Of a DNA stretch of 64,000 nucleotides, positions 1-11,152 are shown in pieces. Source of the stretch: Bolinopsis microptera (taxonomy: Eukaryota; Ctenophora; Tentaculata; Lobata; Bolinopsidae); contig NC_087077.1 in the NCBI RefSeq assembly GCF_026151205.1, positions 20,085,975 to 20,149,974 on the forward strand, read 5' to 3'. The notes below the pieces were generated by a model that had not been told where the DNA came from, made no database searches, and was given only the letters and a program-made list of their open reading frames with translations. The stretch's first letter is position 1; every line of letters begins with the position of its first letter. The position numbers and the translations under genes are program-made.

Positions 1-2850
1 CTCAGTCACTACATCTCTGCATACTTCACGCTGCAGCTCTGCATTTAGATCGCGGATGTTGTTGTGTCTCATAGAAACATAGCCACCTTTCTTGCATATA
101 AGTGTGTGATTCACATTATTTCTATCTCCACAAGCACAGTGAAATGGGGTGTTAGGGATCTCCCAACCATAACGCAAGTACAGAGCATCACGGAACTCAA
201 TCTTGTTCAGGGAGTAGCCAAATCTCTTCAATGGAAGTGCAGTAAGCCAACATCCTGAACCTTTCTCTTTGATGAACTGGAGGGATCTCTTTAGGTTGGG
301 ATCTCTTACACTGTCCTCTATTGATTTGCTAACCGTAAATAAGTGTTTCTCCTTGATTGCCTTGAGACTTTTTATAGTGTCATTTTGAATTGACATGTTG
401 TAATGTTCAAGGGTGTTTTGCTGGTTGATAATCAGGTCTGTGAGGTCTTTTGTGATGGTGACTGAGGCTGTGAATTCTCTATTGCAGTTTTCAACTGGGT
501 TGGAGATACCTAGGCCACCATGTCTGACTGGCAATGCAAATATGGAGCGGTCCAAGTCTGATACGTTCTTACCCAAGATTGCTGGAATAAAATCTGTTCT
601 GATGCAATCCTCCAATGGTTGAAACAAGTGACTTATACCCGGGATGGTCCTCTGAATGAACGTCCACCGGTGACAAATTCCCTTAGTATATGCAGTCAAA
701 GCAGCTTGGGGCTCCTCAATAGCAATTGATGACAACAGCTTGATGTCCTGACACCATTTATGGACTTTATCTGAGACATATTTGTTCTTAAAAGCTTCGC
801 TGCCAATTGCTGCACCCAAATGGCGTTCTCCTTCAGACTCGATTTTAATACCAGTGCCTGAGAATACTTTCTGCGCAAGATCTAGGTCCTCGCTATTCTT
901 CACAATCAGGACGGTCTTACTGGCTTTTGGGTAATATCCATACTTTGGTCCTTGCTCCAACAGCGTATCCCACCATATCTTAATACCTTCAATCTTTCCA
1001 CCAGCACTACTGTCATCTGCATACCAAGACTGTTTGCAAACACTGGGCTTGGAGGCTGTGGCAAGGTCATCTACTAGAGGCTTGATCCCTAACGCATAGA
1101 ATGCCATTGCTGCTACATCTCCCTGAGTTGAACCTTCCTCAGACTTAAGTTGGTAGTGGTCCTCGGTAGTATTAATGATCAGGTCTGCTGGCTTTTGGTA
1201 GTGGTTCTTTAGATACTGATAGAGCGGAGGACAGATCTCATGAACATTGTGAAGGGCTGCTTCTCTATTAAGACGATTGAACGCATTATCAGCGTCAACC
1301 TGTAGTATTGCTTCAGTGTCACTGTCTTCCCAGATCTGTCTCATTGCATGAATGGAAGCCTCTATTCCTGATTTGAGCCCTGCACAGGTCTGCAGTGGGC
1401 CAGCAGCATATTGTATATCAGTTTTGAAAGACATTATAACTGCTTTTCCAATGATTCTGCGCAATATCTCGCCGATTCCAATTGGTCTTACACCAGGTTT
1501 CCCGTTCTTATCCTGGCCTTTATCAAGAGGGATTAATCTGCATGCAGTGAACTCTTTCAGACAGCTATGATGGATATCTTCTCTACAAAGGCGCCTTGCA
1601 ACAATTGCTATAGACTCAGCAAGTGTCACTGATGCTTTGCCAAATGATTTGCTGCAGATGATATGCTTCCACAAATCTGAGTCCGTTAGTGTTGGGCCGC
1701 CTGATCCATCCAAATATAAACAAGCCCTCTTGACAGTCTCTGCGTCAATCCTCTCAAATATCACTTCCTGAGGTGGAGGAGTACTGTGAGGGTGCAGAAC
1801 AACTGGATCTGCTTTAACAGCTGGAGGGTGTTTCTCCCCAAGGACCTGTTTAATGTTTGCTGTTAGGCTGTGAACTCCTAAGGTGTCATTGGAACTGTCA
1901 ACATATTTGGTGGCTTGTTTAACTTTCCCAAGGAGCATTAGTCGGCAGAAACTCTTCTTCCTGGATTCCTCGCTGATTTTTTGTTGCTGCACCAAGGCTT
2001 TCTGAATACTCCTGCACTCCATCATTAGATCGTCAAGTTCTCCATTTTTCCATTTAACCAAACGCTTGGTGAGATATGTTACATGGTCTCTTGCTTTTGA
2101 CTTGCTTGACGGTTTTTGCAACATGATTGGCAAAAAGATATGAACCAGTGCGAACGATAGCCTTTCCCACTTGGTAGCATCTGCAAATAAGAGGATGAGC
2201 CGAGTCAGTTCTTTTATAAAGTCGCTACCTGATTTACCTCTGGGAACTAGGAAAAGATTCTTTCTCCATGTCACCATCTCTTGATAAACAGCTTGGACTT
2301 TCTCAGCTATCAACTCTTCACCAACCATTGAGCCCCAATTAATTTTGTTTGCTTTCACTGCTTGACAAGTATCACAAAACCATATCTCTTCATTATCCAT
2401 CTCAGCGTACTCGGTTTCACTGATAAACAAACAAGGTGCATGGAACCATTCTTCACAGCCATCACAACCCAATGCCTTATCCGAATCCCCCACAACACTC
2501 CTACACACGGGACAGTTATAACAGATATCATTTTCCTCGTCAGGAGCATCAATGATCTGCTGGTTCTCTACATTATCCCTACATTTCTGACAAACCCACC
2601 GTTCACTGTCCACTGGTGCAGACTTGCCAAGACATTTAGGATGGAAAAATGTCTTACAGGAATCACATTGAATGCTACAAGGTTCTGATATAAGATCTTT
2701 GGGACAGATTCCACATAACAGAGAAACAACAGGTGTAACATAAGCAATACCTTCAGAAGACAGGTGTTGAGATGTCTCCGGATCACAGGTGTCTGGTTGC
2801 TGTACACTCTCTGTTTCTGCTGTCTTGTCTTCACCGCTGTTTGTTATCAT
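1..2850 (-). mobile_element. RLE-type LINE ORF: PHD-PHD-reverse transcriptase-zinc knuckle, open to left edge
   Basis: An uninterrupted frame of 950 codons starts at ATG 2850 and is still open at base 1; I checked it line by line for stops. Residues ~46-92 form a first PHD-like zinc finger (CGIC...CDSC...H...C...CQKC) and ~108-160 a second (CPVC...CDGC..WFH..C...CDTC). The reverse transcriptase follows, with DADNAFNRLNR near residue 530, STQGDVAAMA, and the catalytic WYADDSSAGG (Y610). Near the edge lies a Cys-Cys-His-Cys knuckle with H915, then RHNNIRD. This order resembles LINEs that carry a C-terminal restriction-like endonuclease (CRE/R2-type). The missing C-terminus is represented by pieces at 3417-3695 and 8131-8640. 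It looks intact and young. The clade is inferred; PHD fingers are otherwise best known from ORF1 of CR1-type LINEs. Confidence 0.85.
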
Positions 2851-3416
2851 CGTAGCGGACTTTCCATTATCATACCTCAAATTATTTGTTATATAGTAGT
2901 GTTGAAAGTATTAAAAGAATAATACTTATACAGAATTTGGTAGTATGTTGAATTTAGTTTTCTTAACAAAGTTTTCTTCGTTACAAAGGGTCTGAAATGT
3001 TCACAGTTCTGATAATAAAGAAACTAGGAGGAATGTTAAAAACTAGTGATGATGTTGAAGTCGTCATCTAATGCTAATCCAATCTAATCTAGTAATTAAT
3101 ATTGTATCGATGTATTTCTGCGAGCATGCTAAATCACTCTACAGTCGATCAGTTGATACCAAATTGTATCGATGTATTTTCGGACGCTGATTCCGAATCA
3201 CCCCCTCAAAATAAAGAATTATTCAAACAATATACACATAATATAGCAATGACCCTATATAAAAATAATTATAATTATAAAAATTCTGTAAAAATGGTAC
3301 AAATTTAAAAACTGAGGTAAAATAAAACTCTTTGTAATAATAAATGTAAAATCCACTAAATCACATCACAACAAAAAGCAGTTTAGACCACCATCCAACA
3401 AGCACTCCATGACCTT
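2851..3416. other. AT-rich flank of the LINE, no gene
   Basis: No gene is visible. Bases ~2877-2917 match ~41774-41814 almost exactly over about 40 bp. A 17-bp direct repeat beginning ATTGTATCGATG occurs at 3101 and 3163. The left part next to the next fragment may be LINE 3' untranslated sequence. Confidence 0.5.
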
Positions 3417-3695
3417 TTAGGGTTTAAGAGTGTTGATCAGGTTAAGGTCCAAATCACTTATTGCCGTGGGTGGAAGGGTTCTGGTACCTCTGTACCCCCT
3501 GATAGAGATTATACAGGTTCTGAGTAGATCAAAAAGCAGTCTGCGTCTGACAAATGACATCACATCACAATACCGTTGGCCTTTCTTTAGGCTGATCTTT
3601 TCAGCGAGATGTTTTAGGAACTGTGAAGCCTCGGTTGCCATTCCTCCTGTAGTACTGAACACCAGTGGCGTGAAGGAAGCCTTTTCAACATTTAG
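3417..3695 (-). mobile_element. C-terminal fragment of the same RLE-type LINE family
   Basis: The minus strand encodes FTPLVFSTTGGMATEA, then the helical tail of the nuclease region (RRRLLFDLLRTCIISIRGYR) and a stop at 3417. The VFSTTGGM block is shared with the fragment at 8131-8640, so both belong to one family, and both supply the C-terminus missing from the LINE at 1-2850. Coding similarity stops abruptly near 3695, as expected for 5' truncation during insertion. Confidence 0.75.
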
Positions 3696-4896
3696 GACAC
3701 CCCCTCAAATGCTCCCCAAGCGAAAAACTGTCTCGATCACGTGATGTGACTGTGTAAGGAAGTTAGTCGCAGGTTTCAATTGTAGATTTATCCTAGGAAA
3801 CCCTATTGGTTTATGTTTATCCCCGAAATTAAAATGAATATCAATCTTAAATTTTTAGCAAAATTTCGTTTTATAGTAAAACAAAATTTTTATTTACCAC
3901 AAAACAATCAATACATATTTAATATTATTATACATTTACAAATAAATCTAAATCTAAATTCAGCTATATACACAATACACAGCCCGCCGCGCAGACAGCC
4001 ACACATTGCTGAGAGATTCTCAGGTGCAGATGTAAGCGCCGCGCGCGCGAGGTTTGTTATCTTACAATTACATGTCACGATATATTATTAATTATCAGAG
4101 AATTTTAGAAGCAAAATAATAATTGCATATTGGGAAAATTTCGGTCGTTAACGCAGTACAGGGCGTGGACACTGCAATGCTAATAACGGAAAATTTTGAG
4201 GCACGAGTTTCATTCAGCTACCCAATTTATATGTGACATGTACTTGTATTAAATTCAGATAAATGTCAGTAACAATCGACGCCAACATTGCGCAACTGTA
4301 AACTGCAAAATGTTAACGTCGATTATCACTAAATCAGATCTCGCAAGTAACTAATTCTTTGCACTATATATGTTACGTCACTATAGCATATGTCATTCAT
4401 ATTGTACGTTATATAAGATAAAAATAAACATTTTATAATTGTTTCAATGTTCAACACTGCTAAAAAACAAATACCTACTTGCCCATCGATTAAGCAGTCG
4501 CCAAAACAAGGCTCAAAGTTAATTTACCTTCACACCTCGTTTTGGAGACTGAAGGATGTCAATAAATAAATAATGGATAACATTAATACTGAATATGATG
4601 GATAATCAGTAATATCAATAAAATCCACAATCACTAATCATGTTTTCGATGGGCAAGCACTCGCAACTGGATGCTGAAACAAACGGCGCAAGTCTTGCAC
4701 CGTTCATGCAGCATACGTCGCGAGATATCATGAGCTCCGCTAACTCTGCGATTCTAACGGATGAATTAGGCTACCCCGAGAGAAACACAGGTAACAGGGG
4801 GTTGTGGAAGGACACGAACACTGTTCGTTAACTCGTACCCCGGGTACCCCCTATATAGATCTATGTCCCGCCGGAGAGAGCCCACCACCAGTCATA
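3696..4896. other. Non-coding, repeat-derived sequence
   Basis: No credible gene. The stretch is AT-rich with islands of CGCG. Bases 3884-3915 are the inverted partner of 7885-7916. The interior shows weak similarity to 7130-7330, for example both contain CGATGGGC(A/C) followed by GCAAC (near 4648 and 7252), suggesting old copies of one repeat family. Confidence 0.5.
3884..3915 (+). repeat. 32-bp inverted repeat, left copy
   Basis: Thirty-two bases containing TTTTTATTTACCACAAAACA recur exactly as the reverse complement at 7885-7916. Orientation and spacing (~4 kb) fit terminal repeats of a larger composite element. Diverged direct-orientation copies (TTTTTATTTTCCACAGAAGA) also lie near 6826 and 7536, so a dispersed repeat end is an equal possibility. 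Confidence 0.5.
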
Positions 4897-5757
4897 TAGT
4901 AGAGGCTCTTACGGGCATTGTCTGCTCGATACGCTAGGGACCCCAGATACACCTTACTAAACGTATTTTTGACCGTAGAATCGATTAAAAGTGATTTTAA
5001 GATGATTGGACTGACTTTTTGGGGGTAAAATTGCAAAAAACCGATTTTTGGGCAAAAAATAGGCCAAAAAACCATGTTTTTGGATATTTTGAACAAGTTA
5101 ATTTTGTTGGCATGTCGGCAAAACTTGCATGGAAATAGCTAAAACACAGCCGCACAAGATGATATAAAAATTTGAAAAATCCCTCTATTTTTTTGGGGGT
5201 AAAAATCCAAAAAAGTGGTAAAAATTTGACTTTTTTTGCTTGAAGTTTGAATAATTTTTTGCAGTTGTATTAAATCAACCCAAAAATAGTCACATCGTGT
5301 TTGCCTAAATTTTTCCTTTCCGAGAAGTACCCACTTCATATACTTTATCGAAGTTTGAATATTGTCACTCCGCAAGCGTTTTTGCCAAATTTTCGACGCG
5401 CACTACGCGCAAAAGCATTTAGTTGTTATCAATTAGCAGCCGCGCGTTCATCATAAATTTCAAACAGCTATAACTCAGCGAGATTATGTCCGTTCTAGCT
5501 CATATTTTCACACTAAATAGGAAATAATGTGATCTTATTGCTGACAAAATATGAATATAATTACTCTATTTGCCTTAGTGTAATAGACTGTCAAAGTTTA
5601 AAACGCGCATTGGTATAGCACGTGACTAATAAGGCCACATGTATACTTCTTAACATATTATCGATCCTTAGACATCATACTATTGTGTCCAATTAGCGGT
5701 TAGGTCTCTAAACTCGTAGCAGAAAACACGTCTTTTTGCCCGTAAGAGCCTCTACTA
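4897..5757. mobile_element. MITE with 19-21 bp terminal inverted repeats and TA flanks
   Basis: GTAGAGGCTCTTACGGGCA at the left end is matched exactly by its reverse complement at the right end, each preceded or followed by TA. Length is ~0.86 kb with no transposase frame, so this is a non-autonomous DNA transposon. The TA duplication suggests the Tc1/mariner superfamily, but a three-base TWA target cannot be excluded. Bases 5293-5345 inside it resemble 8720-8766. Confidence 0.75.
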
Positions 5758-6795
5758 ATATCGAAAGCAGCTTTTAATTCTGCATTATAAATATCGCGTC
5801 GTCATAATAAATAATATACATTACCACTACACACTTGTCACTACACACTTTTATGCACAGTACAACTAAAATATTAACAAGAGACAGAAGAGTTTTACAT
5901 CGGCTCAGCACCGCAAGGACGTTGGCTATACACGTGGTTCATAAATTAGTTTGATTTGGGTACGGTTCGACCGGGAAAGTGGTCGGGATTAGTTCTCATA
6001 ATGAGTGATCACTGTCGTCAGATATATTAGAGCGGGAACTCCCCCAGGTTCCGGACGAAACGCGCACAGTATTTAGAGTATCAGCGCGCAATGCTGTGCG
6101 CGCGCGTTCCCATATTGTTTTATCATTCGGCGATCGCGTTCAACGTGACTGGTGAGGAAGTGCTATGTTGTTTACCTAAATTCAAGCATGGTATCCATAG
6201 ATAAGATATAAAATTAACGTTAGCTCCCCAAAAGCAAAATTTGGGACAAGGGACAATGCAAATTTTGTATTATCTCATGAAACTGCAATCACCTCTAGTA
6301 ACACACTCACTCGGTAAAGTTTGTTAAATAGTCGGCCATCGATGTGTCAGTGCTTTCACCTGGCGTGTTCCCTGGCATGCCAGTCTTTATGTATGGCGCT
6401 CGTTTCATGAAGCTTCTTCCTAACATGCATTAAAATAAATTTTTAATTTCTTGCTCGCTTCTCTTTGTCAATTTATAATGAACCGAATCGGCGCGCGCTA
6501 CTTCTTAGCACTGACATCTGGCCACAATATTTTGAGAAGAAAGCAACACGCGTTACTCCGAAGTAATTTTTAAAAGTATTTTCCGTCAAGCTTCTCTTTA
6601 CATAGAAAAGCTTAAAAAGCGTCGAGTATAGGGATTAAGGAAAACAAAGTTTGCCTTGTAGCGCGATGCGTTACTGTCTCGCGCCGCGCACTCAATTATG
6701 CTTCTTGCAACGCTAGATCGGCGAAATGCGCTACTGTGCCTCGCTGAGCAGGCTATTTTGTTCACAAGCATAGCCTGGTGTAATTGGACGCTCTA
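5758..6795. other. No gene seen; CGCG-rich islands in AT-rich DNA
   Basis: Only short chance frames. GCGCGC-type patches occur near 6063-6120, 6490 and 6660-6680. They resemble the duplicated blocks that follow and are probably remnants of the same repeats. Confidence 0.4.
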
Positions 6796-7713
6796 AAAAT
6801 GAAATACAATTTTAAGTGAAATACAATTTTTATTTTCCACAGAAGAATCAATACAATCAAAGAATCAATACATATTGAATTATAAATATCCGATAATTCC
6901 ATAAATAATCATTAAAAGTTGCTTTGTAAAAAAAAAGCCGTACGCTGAACGCGCGCGGCGTCTTTTCGGCAGCTGCCTAACTTGTAGACGCTAACATCAA
7001 AGCCGTTTGTCATACGTTGTATGACCCGCCGCGCACGAGTGCGCGGCTCCCCTGTATCGTATAAACTCTACAGTGAACCGACAATGGGTGTCACGACGTG
7101 ATACAAGTTAATTTGAGTATTTAACACGATTCAGTCGCCAAAACAAAAATCAAATGTTTTCTTTTTCGTTTCGGGAATTGTTTGAACTCAGTGTTATATT
7201 TGACTAATCATACTTTATAATGGTTAAAAAACAAAGTAAAAATATTTTCCTCGATGGGCCGGCATTTGCAACCTCGAAACGTTTTGAGTACGACAAACGA
7301 TGACACCATCAGCCCTAAAAACGCGCAAATAGGTGCGTTTTTGTCATATGTTGTATGACCCACCGCGCACGAAGTGCGCGGCTCCCCTCGTATCGTCAGG
7401 GGCGACATAGTGAAACGACCGTGGGGGTCGCAACGTGATACAAGTGCGTTTATGCGATTTTCAATCAATTATCAGAAATTACAATTTAACTCAGCACGCG
7501 TCTCATAAGTAAAATATAATTTTAAGTAAAATACAATTTTTATTTTCCACAGAAGAATCAATACATATTGAATTATAAATATTCGATAATTTCATTAATA
7601 ATCATTAAAAGTTGATTTGTAAAATCAAAAACGAAAAACCGTACGCTGAACGCGCGCGGTATCTTTTTCGTCAGCGGTCTAACTTTGAACTTGTAGCCGC
7701 TAACATCAAAGCC
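6796..7713 (+). repeat. Pair of diverged duplicated blocks
   Basis: Block A at ~6797-7004 recurs at ~7507-7713 (shared CCGTACGCTGAACGCGCGCGG and CGCTAACATCAAAGCCG). Block B at ~7005-7130 recurs at ~7337-7460 (shared GTTGTATGACCC and GTGCGCGGCTCCCCT). The order is A-B then B'-A' with all copies in direct orientation, so this is not a simple tandem duplication. No coding capacity is evident. Confidence 0.65.
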
Positions 7714-7884
7714 GCCGCGCGCGCCAAGTGTTGGGGTGCATTCTCATTGACAATTAAACTTGGTCAAAGATATTTATATACAATTCCTAAATTAAATCAA
7801 TAATCATTCAATGAATATAACATAATATACCCAATAAAGTAATTATCACTTTTGTATCCTTGTATCCTTGTACCTTTGTAACCT

Positions 7885-7916
7885 TGTATTGATTGTTTTG
7901 TGGTAAATAAAAATTT
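7885..7916 (-). repeat. 32-bp inverted repeat, right copy
   Basis: Exact reverse complement of 3884-3915; see that entry. A short run of TGTATCCTTGTACC-like repeats lies just left of it (~7853-7885). Confidence 0.5.
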
Positions 7917-8130
7917 GGTGTTTCTTTCAAAATTCTAGTTTTCCTTAGGCCACCTAGCCTCATTTTTATCGTTAGTTCAACTACCGTTCTACGAACTTGA
8001 TCCTCCCACGTGAACTCCATGTGACTGTGCTTTTGAAGGCGCAGTGGAAAATCGAGAACAGTTTATGTTCATTAAGATTTGCGACACCATAGTGTTCTAT
8101 ATCCTGTCATCACTCCTGGAGTAATGGATA

Positions 8131-8640
8131 TTATATGTTTATTTCAATAAATATGATAATCAATAAATTGGAAAAGTGGCTGGTTTCGGCTGCCAGAAGT
8201 GTTGTCACTCGTTTAAGGAACATGGTAGCCTGTGGGCCCATACCTCCGGTGGTCGAGAATACAAGGCCACTGCAGGTTCCTTTTTCGATCTGTACACAGC
8301 GGTCTCCATATTTCCTTTCTTTCTCTCTCTCATGCTTCTTGTACATCTTTGCTGGGGTGTTGTGGTTAGCATTGGATTTGGCTCCGGGGTGTAAAACCCT
8401 GATATCAAAAAATGCCATCTCCATTGGTGACCACAGACCTCTAGCTGCAATGTCAAGCCTTGCCCCAACATCCAGAATGGTACCAGGGCGAAGGCTTTCT
8501 ACAGTGCATGGCTGGAGTGTGGGCTCTACAACAACCTCATTACAGATTTTTGTAGTGTGTTCAATACCCGGCTGCAGGATTTAAAAAAATGATACCTGAA
8601 CCCTTACCGTTCTCAGGACCAAAACTTAAGGCAAGCTCAT
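8131..8640 (-). mobile_element. Internal nuclease-domain fragment of the RLE-type LINE family
   Basis: The minus strand encodes EVVVEPTLQP, then DVGARLDIAARGLW...AFFDIRVLHPGA, KMYKKHEREKERKYGDR and GLVFSTTGGMGPQATMF. The paired acidic positions in ARLDIAA and FFDIRV look like the metal-binding part of a PD-(D/E)XK nuclease. A TGA near 8562 and a frame change separate a short upstream piece (FNLANELALSFGPENGKG) from the main frame, and similarity ends near 8180. This is a dead, doubly truncated copy. Confidence 0.7.
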
Positions 8641-9273
8641 TAGCCAGGTTGAAGTTGTGCATGTTTGCTTCTACTCGTTACTACTTCTTGTAAAGAGACA
8701 TATTTGTATCGTTTTCATCTAAGTTTTTCCTTTACGAGAAGTACGCACTTGATACACTTAGTTAAAAAAATTTTTCACGTTCGCGTTGCAGGCATTTTTG
8801 AAACATTTGCTGCACCTGTTGACACACTTAAGCTTCTACTTTATGTTTTGATCTCATTGTACTAAATGATAATAGTTGTCATTCATAGGCATTGGTAAAG
8901 CAAAACGTATTTCAAAGGTAACAAATAAACAGGAACTGCTTAGGCAATTCAACTATTTTAATAGCCATGGTAAAAGCAGATTTTTCTTGAGCTGTTCCCA
9001 ATAATCGTGTCACCCCTGTCAAGCTAAAACATAATATGTATCTCAAAAATCTAATTATGAATCTAGAAAATTATTTAAATGCAAATTTTTCTTACAAACT
9101 CTTTGAAAATTGTAGAGATGGTGTAGGTATTGGTTCATAGAACAAAGTTAACGAGTAAGTTAATAAGTAAGTAACAAGAATTCCTATCCCCAGAATTATG
9201 TGAAGCATGAATGTCTCTTAAGATACATTTAATGTCTTAATATCATTACGATATGCCTTTTCAATTTGCACTA
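8641..9273. other. No gene seen; one repeat fragment
   Basis: Bases ~8720-8766 (TTTTTCCTTTACGAGAAGTA) are a diverged copy of ~5303-5350 inside the MITE. The rest is AT-rich and may include the 3' region of the minus-strand membrane-protein gene. Confidence 0.4.
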
Positions 9274-9420
9274 TCATTTAACATCTTCTGGTTTTGGGCA
9301 GCAAATGCAGCAAGGACAGCATGTACACAGCATCCACTCTATTTTTTCAGAACAACATGCGAGCATCCAATGTAGTGCAATGACAATAACCTGAGTTATT
9401 AAGAGGGTGAACATGATCAT
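9274..9420 (-). CDS. Candidate alternative last exon: one membrane helix and a cysteine-rich tail
   Basis: A 48-codon frame reads a hydrophobic segment (MIMFTLLITQVIVIALHWML) and then ACCSEKIEW and CTCCPCCICCPKPEDVK, ending at 9274. The clustered cysteines resemble palmitoylated or metal-binding juxtamembrane tails. It lies 30 nt past the stop of the membrane-protein gene at 9450-10637 on the same strand, so it may be an alternative terminal exon. No convincing splice acceptor precedes it, so it could also be a separate micropeptide or chance. Confidence 0.3.
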   Translation of the reverse strand: MIMFTLLITQVIVIALHWMLACCSEKIEWMLCTCCPCCICCPKPEDVK

Positions 9421-9449
9421 TGAGAAGTAAAAACTTAACTTGATACTTT

Positions 9450-10637
9450 TCATGATTTAAATATTTGTTCAGTGAGTATTGATTGAATGGTACCCACTGT
9501 ATAACCCAGTAATCCAACCCCAGCATAGTAGCCCCACAGCTTTTGTGCTTTAGGGTCTGTTACAATCTCAAATACTATCAGCATAATCACTGTACAGAAA
9601 CCTGAAAAGTTTGCAATGTTGGTGTATTGCCAGGGATAAGAAATTTCCAAAAAATGCTCAACTTTATTATAAGGAGCTGGGATGCTTCATATAGTACCCA
9701 ATTAAAATGTAATAATTCAATTTGTATAGCTGAATTATAATTTATACTTGATCAATTGGAACTGAGGTACAGGTGTTCCCAAATATCAAATCTCATGGGC
9801 TGTTTTTTCTTTGTAAAACAACGTTCAACTTTATTGTGAAAAATACCAACATTGTATCATTTTGAATATGGGTAGAAGGAGACTTTTTATCATTCCTGAC
9901 ATCATATCGAAGACTATCCAAAGTACCCAAAATAATGATGTAAATATTGCACAAATGAGAATAAATCCTCCAAATGCAGCCATAGTCTCAAATTTTTTCT
10001 TCTGAGAGCCTCCAGCTTTTTTGTACACTGAAAGCAAAAAAGTTTACTAAACAGGAGAAAATTAATAATCTAGTAAAACTTGAGTGGGTCCTGAACAAGG
10101 TTAAAATTGCCTGGAAACATTCATACCTAATGTGGGCCAACACGTTGTTTTACTTGTGAATCTATCCACATATGCTGGTATATTGGTGGGATCTTCCCAC
10201 ACTGAGTAAGGTTCATAAGTGTACTTCTTTGCACAGTAAAACCAAGGACCAAAAAGTACCATTGATTCCCACCAATCATCCTGATCCTGTGCCATCACAC
10301 CTTCAAAAGGCCCAATTTTCCAGTATGAAGAACACATGCAACCCCACCACATGCAGAATTCAACCCAGTTTGCTAAGAAAAGCATGTATGCCAGTGGATG
10401 ATGCTTCAGCTGAAAAAAATTGAAATTCATCTTTTATTGAAGCTTCAAAATCATTTTCTAGTGTAAACCACAAGAAAATTTCAAAACTATGATCTCATCA
10501 ATTCTCATACCTCTAGTACACTAATTATAAAGTATCATATCGTAGTATTTAAAAAACGTCTGTTTAACCTTCCACCAAGGTGGCCCTTCCTCCTTTTTCT
10601 CTGCTGTTTGAGAGCCTGCCTCTGAATCTGTATCCAT
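9450..10637 (-). CDS. Four-helix (tetraspan) membrane protein, claudin/PMP22-like layout
   Basis: Four coding exons can be read: 10569-10637, 10127-10409, ~9851-10027 and 9450-9601, with consistent phases, giving ~226 residues. The start MDTDSEAGSQTAEKKEE is acidic and cytoplasmic. Helix 1 is LAYMLFLANWVEFCMWWGCM. A loop of ~85 residues follows, containing W...GPWFYC, which recalls the W-GLW-C signature of the claudin/PMP22 first extracellular loop, although the second loop cysteine is not at the usual spacing. Helix 2 is FGGFILICAIFTSLFWVLWI, helix 3 the short VIMLIVFEIV and helix 4 YYAGVGLLGYTVGTI. The donor of exon 3 is weak, so its end is uncertain. Family membership is inferred from layout only. 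It is divergent from PLD6. Confidence 0.6.
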
Positions 10638-11152
10638 GCTTGCAGATTGGTTGTCGTTAATATATATAATATTATTATTTGTTTCTGTCTAGTTCTAATG
10701 TACCGTCACAATAGTGACTTTAAATATATAATATTACAACATTATATTTGTTCAAAGGAAGTTATAAATAAATTATTTAAAATTTGGGTCAAGTACAAAA
10801 CATGACAACATTTTCGAACACAAGAAACATACAAAATAATTCAAAGATTAATGTGACTGGCTCACATTTTCTGTGTCCTTCTGACATCTAATATTAGGTA
10901 ATGAAATCAATCTTCCGGCTTGTAGTATTACTCATAAATATAGATTACAGGAGTAGATAGATACTGACGTTGGAGAGGTTTTTACAATTGCAATATACAC
11001 TATATAATCTGAAAGGTGGTTCACCACAACGACCTATGAAGTGACTTTATTTTACTTTACTTTTTCTGATTGCTGGATTGCTGGTATGGAACCTGATAGG
11101 GTGATTCCCTTATAACACAGACTTATTTGTTATTTCAACTCTTACAGGAAGC
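10638..11152. promoter_or_regulatory. Divergent intergenic region between the tetraspan gene and PLD6
   Basis: About 515 bp separate two start codons pointing away from each other. It is AT-rich, without a clear TATA box or other motif I can defend. It ends in the acceptor CTCTTACAG, 5 nt before the PLD6 start. Confidence 0.35.

Noticed and set aside
3102-3308. 68-codon plus-strand frame near the LINE flank
   Set aside because: Low-complexity AT-rich sequence with a duplicated 17-mer; no coding character.
4640-4831. 63-codon frame as a small gene
   Set aside because: It lies in repeat-derived DNA related to 7200-7330, with no splice, motif or conservation signal.
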